Below are positions 33,678 through 41,647 of a stretch of 64,000 nucleotides of DNA, piece after piece. Each line of letters opens with the position of its first letter. Position 1 is the stretch's first letter. The position numbers and the translations under genes were made by a program. The notes under the pieces were generated by a model. The model saw only the letters and a list, made by a program, of their open reading frames with translations, was not told the origin of the DNA and made no database searches. Source of the DNA: a bacterium (GTDB lineage Bacteria > Pseudomonadota > Gammaproteobacteria > Burkholderiales > Thiobacillaceae); the NCBI GenBank assembly GCA_009772925.1, contig WOUQ01000010.1, positions 1 to 64,000 of the forward strand, in the 5' to 3' direction.

Positions 33678-34013
33678 CAGCGCCTCGTCGGCGCACGCCG
33701 GCAGCGCGCCGTCCCGCGGGATTTGACGCCCGTCGACGATTTCCAGGTCGTTCTGCCGTGCGAAATCGAGCAGGAAACGGAACAGGCGGGTCTCGCGCTG
33801 TTCGAGGGCGCGCTGGATCACCACGCAGCGCACGCCCTGGCGGGTGACCGGGCAGACCATGGGGGAATAGCGCAGACGATGGTCCGAGCCGACGCAGGAG
33901 GCCACCCCGGCCAGGCGTTCCGCCCAGTCGCTGGGGCGAAAGGGTCGTCCCGCGCGGGTCAGGCCGCGTATCACGATCTCGCCCTGGAATTCGTCATTGC
34001 CGGCAGCGCTCAT
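33657..34013 (-). CDS. DUF3579 family protein
   Basis: 118 residues from ATG 34013 (MSAAGNDEFQGEIVIRGLT). The conserved core runs RAGRPFRPSDWAERLAGV, RLRYSPMVCPV, GVRCVVIQRALE and PMAYRFLLDFARQNDL-like 'RLFRFLLDFARQNDLEI'. Small cytosolic protein of unknown function, common in betaproteobacteria. Divergent from ppa. Confidence 0.85.
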   Translation of the reverse strand: MSAAGNDEFQGEIVIRGLTRAGRPFRPSDWAERLAGVASCVGSDHRLRYSPMVCPVTRQGVRCVVIQRALEQRETRLFRFLLDFARQNDLEIVDGRQIPRDGALPACADEALKTKPPG

Positions 34014-34070
34014 GGAACAGCCCGTGGCGGAAATTTGCTGCATTGTAGCAAAAGGGTCGCCAGGCCCCTT

Positions 34071-34076
34071 TATAAT
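34071..34076 (+). promoter_or_regulatory. Probable -10 element for ppa
   Basis: TATAAT at 34071-34076, 27 bp upstream of the ppa ATG. The hexamer 17 bp further up (GCAAAA) is a poor -35, so the promoter may depend on an activator or on upstream A-rich contacts. Confidence 0.5.
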
Positions 34077-34102
34077 CATCCACTTCAACGTCGGAGACGC
34101 AC

Positions 34103-34651
34103 ATGAACCTGGATCGAGTCAGCACGGGTGCCAAGGCGCCGGAAGAAATCAACGTCATCATCGAGATCCCGGCGCATTCGGATCCGGTGAAGTACGAGGT
34201 GGATCATGAAACCGGAGCCCTGTTCGTGGACCGTTTCATGATCACCGCCATGCACTACCCCTGCAATTACGGCTACATCCCCCACACCCTGTCCAACGAC
34301 GGCGACCCCTGCGACGTGCTGGTGGTGACCCCCATCCCGCTGATCTCGGGTTCGGTCATCCGCTGCCGGCCTGTGGCCCTGCTGCGCATGACGGACGAAT
34401 CCGGCGACGACGCCAAGGTGCTGGCGGTGCCGGTCGACAAGCTGACCAAGCGCTGGGCCTCGGCCAAGGGCCCGCAGGACATGCCCGAGGAATTGATGCA
34501 GCGCATCGCCCACTTCTTCGAGCACTACAAGGATCTGGACGAGGGCAAGTGGGTGCGCGTCGGTGGCTGGGAGGATGCCGAGGCAGCGAAGCGCGAAATC
34601 CTGTCCAGCATCGCGATGTACAACGCGGCCCCCGAAAAGCCGATGTTCTGA
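34103..34651 (+). CDS. ppa: Inorganic pyrophosphatase
   Basis: Family I soluble PPase hydrolysing PPi to drive biosynthesis. 182 residues. [33 protein letters not shown], and the metal-binding signature DGDPCDVLV are present; C-terminal [14 protein letters not shown]. Length and residues are those of bacterial hexameric PPases. Confidence 0.98.
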   Translation: MNLDRVSTGAKAPEEINVIIEIPAHSDPVKYEVDHETGALFVDRFMITAMHYPCNYGYIPHTLSNDGDPCDVLVVTPIPLISGSVIRCRPVALLRMTDESGDDAKVLAVPVDKLTKRWASAKGPQDMPEELMQRIAHFFEHYKDLDEGKWVRVGGWEDAEAAKREILSSIAMYNAAPEKPMF

Positions 34652-34726
34652 GTCCCGCGCCGGCCGCTTCGGCCGTTGGCGCGGCGATCTGGCCGCGCCG
34701 CCCGCGCGCATGCCGAGAATGGCCCC

Positions 34727-35284
34727 GTGAAGATCTGCATCGTTTCCGACAGCCACGACAACCGCCGTCTGCTCGAGCACGCGGCCGAGGACGCCAAGGC
34801 GCGCGGGGCGCAGGCCATCCTGCATTGCGGTGACGTGGTGGCGCCCACCACCCTGCGCGTACTGAAGAAGTTCGCGCTGCCGGTGCATGCGATTCATGGC
34901 AACAACACCGGCGATGTCCACGCCATGCACCAGCTCGCCCAGGAACCCGACAGCCCGGTGCGCTACCACGGTCAGGATGCCATCCTGCATCTGGGCGGCC
35001 GCAGCCTGTTCCTGGTGCACTATCCGCATTACGCGCTGGGCATGGCCCTCACCGGCGACTACGACCTGGTCTGCTGCGGACATGACCACCGGGCCGGCGT
35101 GCGCGCGGTCGCTAATATCAAGGGTGCCACCACCTGGCTGGTGAATCCCGGCACGGTGGGGGGGGTGGGCAAGGAGCCCACCTACATCCTGGCGGATCTC
35201 GAGCGGCTCAGCTTCTCCATCCAGCCGGTGCCCACCGAACAGGGCGAAGCCTGCAACGTGCCGCCCGCCAGCACGCATCCCTGA
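34727..35284 (+). CDS. YfcE/MJ0936-type metallophosphoesterase
   Basis: 185 residues from GTG 34727 (KICIVSDSHDN). Calcineurin-like motifs in order: DSHDN, HCGDVV, HGNN, HYPHYA (normally H-G-H) and CGHDHRAGV, then NPGTVG. Likely a Mn2+-dependent phosphodiesterase of unknown substrate. No clear ribosome-binding site. Converges with DUF3025 with no gap between the stops. Confidence 0.88.
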   Translation: MKICIVSDSHDNRRLLEHAAEDAKARGAQAILHCGDVVAPTTLRVLKKFALPVHAIHGNNTGDVHAMHQLAQEPDSPVRYHGQDAILHLGGRSLFLVHYPHYALGMALTGDYDLVCCGHDHRAGVRAVANIKGATTWLVNPGTVGGVGKEPTYILADLERLSFSIQPVPTEQGEACNVPPASTHP

Positions 35285-36058
35285 TCAGGGCGGCGGGGGC
35301 CGGAAGACCGCGCGGTTGTCGTAGAACTCCGGCGCCTCGTTAGCCGCCCACCAGCCCGGTATGCCCAGCACGGGCAGGGGAAACAGTTGTTTCGGGTCCG
35401 CCACCCGCCCTTCCAGCCAGACTCGCGCGACAGCCTCGTCCAGCCAGGCTGGCGCCCCAGCGTCGGCGGGGAGCGCGGGCGCCGGCACGAACAGGCATTT
35501 CGCGGTGATGCCCGGCCAGGGCGCGAGCAGCTTCTCCAGCACGGCGTGGCCGATCAGGAAGGCGCGCGTGTCCTGCCAGGCCCGCCGATGCGTGACGAAA
35601 GCCTCGCGCCAGCGCCGTTGCGCCAGCAGCTCCGCCAGGGCCGGGTCGCAACCCGTCAGCACCAGCCCGCTTTCGTCGAACAGCGTGGCGGCATCCGCCA
35701 CCCGGCCACGTTCCCGGCCGGTCTCCAGGTGGCGGCATTGCACCGCGTTCAGCGCCGCCTTGGCGCGCGGAAAGGCGAGCCAGATGAGGGCGTTCAGCAG
35801 ATCGTGCCAGTTGTCCCGGCGCGTCGGCACGCAGCCGCTGGCGAGGATGCCGGCCTCGTAATCGACTTGGCCGCAACGCCGCTCCTGGGTCTGGAATCGG
35901 ATGGACAGGCCGCGCGCGTTGACGACGCCGGCCCGGCGCGCCAGCTCGTCGAGTTGCTCCAGCGCAGGCCAGCCCGCACCGGCCAATGCCCCCGCCCAGG
36001 CAGTCAGATGGGCGAACGGCGGCGTCGCCGCGAAATCGTCGCGCCAGTCGCCGCTCAC
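35285..36058 (-). CDS. DUF3025 family protein
   Basis: 257 residues. The core TRRDNWHDLLNALIWLAFPR, KAALNAVQCR, RAFLIGHAVLEKLL and QLFPLPVLGIPGWW match DUF3025, a soluble family of unknown function common in proteobacteria. Start is GTG 36058, overlapping the CnoX-like stop by 4 bp. Third gene of a HD-GYP-like / CnoX-like / DUF3025 unit. Confidence 0.88.
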   Translation of the reverse strand: MSGDWRDDFAATPPFAHLTAWAGALAGAGWPALEQLDELARRAGVVNARGLSIRFQTQERRCGQVDYEAGILASGCVPTRRDNWHDLLNALIWLAFPRAKAALNAVQCRHLETGRERGRVADAATLFDESGLVLTGCDPALAELLAQRRWREAFVTHRRAWQDTRAFLIGHAVLEKLLAPWPGITAKCLFVPAPALPADAGAPAWLDEAVARVWLEGRVADPKQLFPLPVLGIPGWWAANEAPEFYDNRAVFRPPPP

Positions 36059-36906
36059 GACCCGAGCGCGGCCAGCCGCGCCCGGAAGCGCCGCGTCAGG
36101 GCGTGTTCCGGGCCGAGCATGCCGAACAGCGCCAGCAGGGCGCGGCGGCCGATGTCGTCGCGGTAGCTCGGCGCCTGCGCGGCCAAGTCCAGCAGCGACT
36201 CCATGGCGCTTTCCGGGTCGTCGTCGAACAGGGCGCGCGCGGCCTGGTTCAGCCGGTATGCCGGTTCCCGCTCGGCCAGTGTGGAAGCCGCCGCGTCGTC
36301 GCGCGCGGCGTCGATCAATTCCAGGTGCGCCAGCAGGGGGGCGACGCCTGCATCGGCGCGCGCGGCCGCGGGCAGCGCGGCGAGCAGGGCAAGCGCCTCG
36401 TCGGGGCGCCCGGCCAGGGTCAGCAGCTTGGCCAGGTCGGTGGCCACCGCCAGGTCTTGCGGATGTTCCACGGCCAGACGCGCCAGCATGGCGATGGCTG
36501 CCTCGCTGTCGCCGGCCTGGTGCAGGGCGAGGGCGGCCAGTCGCGGTTCTTCCCGTGGGTCGGCGAGAAAGCGGCGCAGGGCGGTGCGAAAGACGTCCTC
36601 CGATTCGGCGCCGTGGATGGTGTGCGCCACTTTTCCGCCGAGAAAGAATTTCACCGTGGGCACGCTGGTGACGCCGAGGTCGCGCGCCTGGCGGCCCAGC
36701 TCGTCGGTGTTCACCATCACCAGCAGGAAGCGGCCGGTGAATTCCGAGGCCAGCTTCACCAGACGCGGCATGAGCAGCATGCAGGGACCGGCGCGGGGCG
36801 ACCAGAAATGCGCCAGCACCAGGCCGCGCGCGGAATTGCCCAGGATCAGCCGGTCGAAATTCTCGGCGCTGGCGTCGAACACGAAAGGGGAAAGGGATTC
36901 GGACAT
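36055..36906 (-). CDS. CnoX/YbbN-like thioredoxin-fold co-chaperone
   Basis: 283 residues: an N-terminal thioredoxin domain (residues ~10-110) and a helical TPR-like domain. The active site is AGPC (residues 39-42, WSPRAGPC), so the first redox Cys of CGPC is Ala; the cis-Pro segment SVPTVKFF is intact. E. coli CnoX also lacks the first Cys. It therefore likely acts as a holdase or a mixed-disulfide partner rather than a reductase. Lies 1 bp after the HD-GYP-like gene. Confidence 0.88.
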   Translation of the reverse strand: MSESLSPFVFDASAENFDRLILGNSARGLVLAHFWSPRAGPCMLLMPRLVKLASEFTGRFLLVMVNTDELGRQARDLGVTSVPTVKFFLGGKVAHTIHGAESEDVFRTALRRFLADPREEPRLAALALHQAGDSEAAIAMLARLAVEHPQDLAVATDLAKLLTLAGRPDEALALLAALPAAARADAGVAPLLAHLELIDAARDDAAASTLAEREPAYRLNQAARALFDDDPESAMESLLDLAAQAPSYRDDIGRRALLALFGMLGPEHALTRRFRARLAALGS

Positions 36907-36907
36907 G

Positions 36908-37990
36908 TCAGTACCCCCACAGATGACGCCATTCGATGTGCGGCCAGGCCGGGTCTACGCTCAGCGTGCCACGCGGACGATGCGCCCGCGTGCCGAGGTC
37001 GCGTTCCCGAGGCGGATCGAAGGGACGCCCGCGGCCGTCCATGAAGCTCACGGCGAAGCGGATGAAGCTGTTGCGGCTGCGCCGCGTGACGCAGGCATGC
37101 TCCCGGCTGGCCAGCCGCAGCAGCGTGCCCGGCGGGTACAAGCCCATGCGCCGCAACAGCAGTACCGCGATCTGGTTGTCGATGAGCCCGCGGCGCGGTC
37201 CGTACAACTCGCGCAGGGCATAGCGCATGGCCCGGGGCGGCCGATAGTGCCGTCCGGAAATGCGCGTGACGTAGGCGTCCACCACGCGCAGGATGCGCGC
37301 CGGCAGGCTGATGTGGGCGCCCTCCCTGCCCTCCGGGTAGCCGCTGCCGTCCATGTTTTCGTGATGCTGGCGCACGGCCTCCAGCCACACCGCGTCGTCG
37401 AGGCCCAGCTCGCGCAGGAAGTCGGCCGCGCGTAAGGGATGGGCGATGAGACGAGCGCGCTCGGCCTCGCCGTCGGCGCCGGCGGAGACGATGCGGGCGG
37501 CGTGGATGTCGGGGTCCGTCAGATTCATGGTGAGGGCGGCGCCGGCCAGGCCCAGCCGTTCCTCCTCGCTCAATTCGAGTTGGTCGGCCACCAGCAGGCA
37601 GGTGAACAGCACCAGCAGGGCGTGGTTGATGTCCGGACGCGCCAGGGGCACCAGGCGGGGATAGCCCAGGCAGGCGTCCGGATGCATGGAGTAGGTCCGC
37701 GCCAGTTCCCGGCCGAGTTGGGCCAGCGCCTCGGCGCTCAGCAGTTCCGGCGGGCCGCCCAGCAGGGTGTCCGCTTCGCCGGCCAGTTGCGCGAGACGGT
37801 CCAGGCAGTGGCCGGCTTCCGGCGCCGTGCTCTGCTGGCGGTAGAGGGGACGGCCGATGAGGCGGATGTAATGAGCCTCGTCGGCGATGAGCGTGTCGGC
37901 GCCGGCTACCAGTACGCCGCTGTCGGAGTACAGGTCCCAGGGCAGGGACTGCCCGATCAGGGAAGGGTCGAGTTGGACGGGATGCAGCAC
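36908..37990 (-). CDS. Degenerate HD-GYP-like domain protein
   Basis: 360 residues from GTG 37990 (LHPVQLDPSLIGQSLPWDLY). An N-terminal PilZ/DUF-like segment precedes an HD-type helical domain. The catalytic HDxGK of HD-GYP is replaced by ALTMNLTD, while HHENMDGSGYP and ARILRVVDAYVTRISGRHY are conserved. The HD pair is therefore missing, so c-di-GMP hydrolysis is doubtful; binding or a structural role is possible. Starts the unit with CnoX-like and DUF3025 and is divergent from the 93-residue gene. Confidence 0.8.
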   Translation of the reverse strand: MLHPVQLDPSLIGQSLPWDLYSDSGVLVAGADTLIADEAHYIRLIGRPLYRQQSTAPEAGHCLDRLAQLAGEADTLLGGPPELLSAEALAQLGRELARTYSMHPDACLGYPRLVPLARPDINHALLVLFTCLLVADQLELSEEERLGLAGAALTMNLTDPDIHAARIVSAGADGEAERARLIAHPLRAADFLRELGLDDAVWLEAVRQHHENMDGSGYPEGREGAHISLPARILRVVDAYVTRISGRHYRPPRAMRYALRELYGPRRGLIDNQIAVLLLRRMGLYPPGTLLRLASREHACVTRRSRNSFIRFAVSFMDGRGRPFDPPRERDLGTRAHRPRGTLSVDPAWPHIEWRHLWGY

Positions 37991-38059
37991 GCTATCGGAC
38001 TTCTGAAGGCGGGATGCCGGGGAGTATGATGCAAGCGACCGACACGTGGGAGCCCCGAC

Positions 38060-38341
38060 ATGACCGTGCACGCGCTGAACAACGAGGAAGTCCGCCTACT
38101 GCGGGAGGAGCTCGAAATGCTCATGAGCGAGCGGCAGAAGCTGCTGCAGGTGGTGGGCGCCGCCGCCGTGCTGGTGGCCAATCTGGATTCCGACACCTTG
38201 CCGCAGGACCAGGACACCATCGACGCAGCCGAACTGCTGGCCGAGAGCCTCAACGGCCTCAGCGAGGAAAGCCTGAGGGATGCCCTGGAGGTCGTGCGCG
38301 CCGAGTTCGACCCCGATGCCCAGCGCGAGATCGCCAACTGA
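38060..38341 (+). CDS. Small coiled-coil protein, unrecognised
   Basis: 93 residues, acidic. Residues ~6-30 (LNNEEVRLLREELEMLMSER) form a short coiled coil, then a hydrophobic stretch VVGAAAVLVANL and an acidic C-terminus (EESLRDALEVVRAEFDPDAQ). No known domain recognised. Start ATG 38060 follows GGAG-like 'GGGAGCCCCGAC'. It is divergent from the HD-GYP-like gene, 69 bp away. Confidence 0.7.
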   Translation: MTVHALNNEEVRLLREELEMLMSERQKLLQVVGAAAVLVANLDSDTLPQDQDTIDAAELLAESLNGLSEESLRDALEVVRAEFDPDAQREIAN

Positions 38342-38396
38342 GCGCCAACTGAGCGCCGGCTGAGCGGGTCGCCCCGCCCGGCGGCGAAGGCACGCC

Positions 38397-39224
38397 TCAG
38401 TCGGGCCGGCCCAGCAGGCGCACCTCGCGTTGCGGGAAGGGAATGACGATGCCGTCCGCGCGGAAACGTTCCAGGATGGCCTGATTGAGTTCTCCGGTGG
38501 CGGCGTGGAATTCCGCCACCGGCGCCCAGGGCTTGACCGCGATGACCACCCCGGAATCGGCCAGGCTACGCACCTGGATCAGCGCTTCCGGATCGTGCAG
38601 CAGGCGCGGGTTGGCGGCCAGGATGGCGCGGATCAGCGCCAGCGCCCGGTTCAGGTCGGTGTCGTAGGCCACTCCCACCGCCACCTCCAGTTGGCGGATC
38701 TCCCCGTAGTTGTGCAGGATCTCGCCGACGATCTTGCGGTTGGGGATGACCACGCGGGAGCGGTCGGGGTGGCTCAGCACCGTCTTGAACAGGCTGATCT
38801 CCTCGACGCTTCCTTCCTCGCCGACGATGGCGATGTACTCGCCGATGCGGAACGGCCGCGTGAAGATGATGGTGAGGCCCGCCACCAAGTTGCCCAGCAC
38901 CCCCTGCATGGCCAGGGCGATGCCGGCGCCGGCCACGCCGAGGCCGGCGATGAGGGGCAGCAGTTCCACGCCCAGGTTCTGCAGGGCCATGATCAGGAAC
39001 AGGCCCAGCACCAGCAGGCGCAGCAGGCGCACCAGCAGTTGGCGCACGGGCGCGTCGATGGCCAGTTTCTCCAGCATCCCCTCCGTCAGCCTGCCCAGCC
39101 AGCGGCCGACGAAGAAGCCGACCACCAGGATCAGCAGCGCCACCACCAGTTTGGGGCCGAAGCGGATGGCCAGGTCGATGAGGGTGCTCCTGGCCTGGTC
39201 GAGGACGACGAATTGATCGTTCAT
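38397..39224 (-). CDS. Small-conductance mechanosensitive channel (MscS family)
   Basis: 275 residues from ATG 39224. Three membrane helices; the pore helix is Gly/Ala-rich (AGLGVAGAGIALAMQGVLGN, then LVAGLTIIFTRPFRIGEYI), followed by the MscS beta domain (GSVEEISLFKTVL, VVIPNRKIVGEILHNY) and an alpha/beta C-terminus. Osmotic-release valve of the inner membrane. Lies 10 bp downstream of hypC on the same strand, which is probably coincidental. Confidence 0.94.
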   Translation of the reverse strand: MNDQFVVLDQARSTLIDLAIRFGPKLVVALLILVVGFFVGRWLGRLTEGMLEKLAIDAPVRQLLVRLLRLLVLGLFLIMALQNLGVELLPLIAGLGVAGAGIALAMQGVLGNLVAGLTIIFTRPFRIGEYIAIVGEEGSVEEISLFKTVLSHPDRSRVVIPNRKIVGEILHNYGEIRQLEVAVGVAYDTDLNRALALIRAILAANPRLLHDPEALIQVRSLADSGVVIAVKPWAPVAEFHAATGELNQAILERFRADGIVIPFPQREVRLLGRPD

Positions 39225-39234
39225 GCTGGCGCGC

Positions 39235-39468
39235 TCACGGACTGGCGGGGGTGCCGAGGATCTGGTCGAACAACTCCCAGGACAGACGGGCATCTTCCGG
39301 ACTCACCCGACGCACCGCCTGGCCCAGACTGACCATGACGAAATCGCCGATTGCGGGGGGCTCATCCCGCAGCATGAACAGGGACACGTCGCGCTCGACG
39401 CCGCGCGCCTCGCAATGGGCGGAGAGACCATCGATGGCAGTGATTTGCATGGGGTAGGCTAGGCACAT
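39235..39468 (-). CDS. hypC: Hydrogenase assembly chaperone HypC/HupF
   Basis: 77 residues. MCLAYPMQITAI has the essential Cys2 and the HypC signature; VSLGQAVRRVSPEDA follows. HypC carries the Fe(CN)2CO group with HypD and delivers it to the large subunit. Start ATG 39468; no strong ribosome-binding site. It is divergent from the hydrogenase operon across an AT-rich 145-bp region. The other hyp genes (A, B, D, E, F) are not in the window and must lie elsewhere. Confidence 0.93.
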   Translation of the reverse strand: MCLAYPMQITAIDGLSAHCEARGVERDVSLFMLRDEPPAIGDFVMVSLGQAVRRVSPEDARLSWELFDQILGTPASP

Positions 39469-39481
39469 GGGATGAACGATT

Positions 39482-39594
39482 GAAATATTTGATAGAGATG
39501 TTAAGTCATTGAATGCAGATGGGTATGTCCGAAATATTGCAGAAATATTGAGCAATATCAATATGTTGAGTAAATAAGTATATTGTTATTGCTG
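39482..39594. promoter_or_regulatory. AT-rich divergent control region of hypC and the hydrogenase operon
   Basis: The 145-bp gap between hypC and the protease gene is strongly AT-rich, unlike its neighbours. It contains GAAATATT(T/G)G three times (39482-39491, 39531-39539, 39542-39550) and a perfect dyad ATATTG-AG-CAATAT (39545-39558). Such A+T tracts and repeats suggest binding by IHF or a dedicated activator, and two divergent promoters. Confidence 0.65.
39548..39561. promoter_or_regulatory. FNR/FixK-like half-site pair
   Basis: TTGAG-CAAT-ATCAA at 39548-39561 differs by one base from the FNR/FixK consensus TTGAT-N4-ATCAA. It lies ~53 bp before the protease ATG and ~80 bp before hypC. Oxygen-dependent control of a hydrogenase by FNR-type regulators is well known, which fits. 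The overlapping dyad ATATTGAGCAATAT makes another regulator possible. Confidence 0.45.
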
Positions 39595-39613
39595 CATGTG
39601 CGAAGTATTCTTC

Positions 39614-40093
39614 ATGGCCATGAAAACCCTGGTTCTCGGTATCGGCAACACCCTGCTTAGCGACGAAGGGGTAGGGATTCATGTCTTGCAGGCCCTCTCC
39701 GCAGGGGCGCCTCTGCCCGAAGACGTCGAGTTGATGGACGGCGGCACCCTGTCGTTCACCCTGGCCGGTCCCATCGAGGAAGCGGATGCCCTCATCGTCG
39801 TCGACGCCGCCCACATCAAGGCCGAACCCGGTGCGTGGCGTCTGTTCGAAGGCGAGGCCATGGATGCCTTTCTGCTCGGCAACCGCAAGTCCAGCGTGCA
39901 CGAGGTGGGTCTCACCGACCTGCGCGCCATCGCCATTCTGGCCGGACACTGGCCGGAAAAGCGAGCTCTGCTCGCCATCCAGCCGCAGGTGGTGGATTGG
40001 GGCGAGGCCCCCACGCCCGCCGTCGCCGAGGCGATTCCGCCCGTGTGCGCGGCCATCCGTGGCCTGATCGAGGGATGGCGCCATGTCGCTTGA
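39614..40093 (+). CDS. hupD: Hydrogenase maturation protease (HupD/HyaD family)
   Basis: Nickel-checking endopeptidase that trims the large subunit C-terminus. 159 residues from ATG 39614; ATG 39620 or 39596 are also in frame. Metal-binding carboxylates and His sit in GIGNTLLSDEGVGIH, VVDAAHIK and SVHEVGLTDL, as in HybD/HyaD. First gene of the operon, with the large subunit substrate five genes downstream; the subunit tail to be cut is 15 residues. Confidence 0.94.
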   Translation: MAMKTLVLGIGNTLLSDEGVGIHVLQALSAGAPLPEDVELMDGGTLSFTLAGPIEEADALIVVDAAHIKAEPGAWRLFEGEAMDAFLLGNRKSSVHEVGLTDLRAIAILAGHWPEKRALLAIQPQVVDWGEAPTPAVAEAIPPVCAAIRGLIEGWRHVA

Positions 40094-40511
40094 GGACATC
40101 CGCGTCGTCGTCGACGCCGGCGAATCTTCCCCGTACCGGGCGGACGCGCTGTCCGGCAACGCCCCCGTGCTGCTGCACGAGCTCGCCGAACATGTCCGCC
40201 AGCTTGTGGCGGCGGGCGAGTCCACCGCCATCGATCTGAACGCGCTGCCCCTCACTCCCGCCGACCTGGACTGGCTCAAGGCCACTCTGGGCGAGGGCGA
40301 GATCAGCGTCACCCTGCATTCCGACGGCGAATCGACGCTGGCGGAAACGGCTTGCCCCGGAATCTGGTGGGTGAACCACCATAACGAGCAGGGGCACGTC
40401 GTGTCGCGCTTCATCGAGGTCGCCTTTGTGCCCGAGCTGGTCAAGGCGCACCCGGAAGATGTGAAAACAGGATTAGAACATCTTGAATCTTTAATTTTTG
40501 ATCTAAGCTGA
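40083..40511 (+). CDS. hupH: HupH/HyaF-type hydrogenase expression protein, short form
   Basis: 142 residues. The C-terminal portion ETACPGIWWVNHHNEQGHVVSRFIEVAFVPELVKA matches (in part) the conserved C-terminal region of HupH/HyaF proteins. Full-length HupH is about twice as long, so this is a single-domain version starting MSLEDIRVVVDAGESS at ATG 40083, which overlaps the protease gene by 11 bp. HupH family members aid small-subunit or cluster maturation. Confidence 0.82.
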   Translation: MSLEDIRVVVDAGESSPYRADALSGNAPVLLHELAEHVRQLVAAGESTAIDLNALPLTPADLDWLKATLGEGEISVTLHSDGESTLAETACPGIWWVNHHNEQGHVVSRFIEVAFVPELVKAHPEDVKTGLEHLESLIFDLS

Positions 40512-40553
40512 ATCAGATTCTTCACGTCAGTGTTGGAAGCCAGGAGGCTAAGC

Positions 40554-41645
40554 ATGCAAGGTCCATTGATTGACACCCTAGCGCGGCAAGGCGTGACCCG
40601 CCGCACCTTCTTCAAGTACTGCGCCACGTTGGCATCCCTGATGGCGCTGCCCCCTTCGGCGGGCCGAGCCATGGCGGAAGCCATGGCAGCGGCGCCGGCG
40701 GCGAGCAGGCGGCCCTCGGTGATCTGGTTGCCCTTCCAGGAATGCACGGGTTGTACCGAGTCCATCACCCGGTCGCACTCGCCTTCCATCGAGGGTCTGA
40801 TCTTCGATGCCATCTCCCTGGACTACCAGGAGACGCTGATGGCGGCGGCCGGCCACCAGGCCGAGGAAGCTCTGCACAACGCCATGAAGGAAAACGAGGG
40901 CAAGTACCTGCTCATCGTCGACGGCTCGGTGCCCCTGGGCCTCGACGGCGCCTATTCCTGCATCGCCGGCAAGACCAACCTGGAATCCCTGAAGGAGGCC
41001 GCCAAGGGCGCTGCCGCCATCGTTGCCATGGGTTCCTGCGCGGCCTTCGGCGGCATTCCCAAGGCCAACCCCAATCCCACCGGGGCGGTGGCGGTGTCCG
41101 ACATCATCAAGGACAAGCCCATCATCAACATCCCCGGCTGTCCGCCCATTCCCGTGGTCATCACCGGCGTGCTGGCCCACTTCCTCACCTTCGGCAGCCT
41201 GCCGGAACTGGACAAGCTGGGCCGTCCGAAAGCCTTCTACGGCGAAACCATCCATGACCGCTGCTACCGGCGTCCGTTCTATGACCAGGGCAAGTTCGCC
41301 AAGACCTTCGACGACGAGGGCGCGCGCAAGGGCTGGTGCCTGTTCGAGCTCGGCTGCAAGGGCCCGGTCACCTACAACGCGTGTGCCACGGTGAAGTGGA
41401 ACGGCGGCACATCTTGGCCGGTGGAATCCGGTCACGGCTGCCTGGGCTGCTCCGAGCCCGATTTCTGGGACGGTGGCGGTTTCTACCGCGCCCTGTCGAT
41501 GCCCGCGGATCCCCTCAAGATGGCGGCGACGGCTGCGGCGGTGGGTGCGGCGGCCGGCGTGGCGATCACCTTCGCCAACCGGGCCAAGAAGAGCTCCGCC
41601 AAGGCGGCGCACGAAACCGTGACCCTGGCTGACCTGGAGAAATGA
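40554..41645 (+). CDS. hynS: [NiFe]-hydrogenase small subunit, Isp-type (group 1e-like)
   Basis: 363 residues. Tat signal RRTFFK at residues 16-21 exports the folded dimer. Proximal-cluster motif is ECTGCTES (C64, C67) with GSCAAFGG and PGCPP; medial/distal cluster ligands are in HDRCYRRPFYDQGKF, CLFELGCKGPVTYNACA and GHGCLGCSEPDFWD. A C-terminal helix (AATAAAVGAAAGVAITFAN) may anchor it. AGGAGG precedes ATG 40554. The motif CTGC, not CTCC, and GG after GSCAAF argue against the six-Cys O2-tolerant proximal cluster. Confidence 0.97.
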   Translation: MQGPLIDTLARQGVTRRTFFKYCATLASLMALPPSAGRAMAEAMAAAPAASRRPSVIWLPFQECTGCTESITRSHSPSIEGLIFDAISLDYQETLMAAAGHQAEEALHNAMKENEGKYLLIVDGSVPLGLDGAYSCIAGKTNLESLKEAAKGAAAIVAMGSCAAFGGIPKANPNPTGAVAVSDIIKDKPIINIPGCPPIPVVITGVLAHFLTFGSLPELDKLGRPKAFYGETIHDRCYRRPFYDQGKFAKTFDDEGARKGWCLFELGCKGPVTYNACATVKWNGGTSWPVESGHGCLGCSEPDFWDGGGFYRALSMPADPLKMAATAAAVGAAAGVAITFANRAKKSSAKAAHETVTLADLEK

Positions 41646-41647
41646 TC

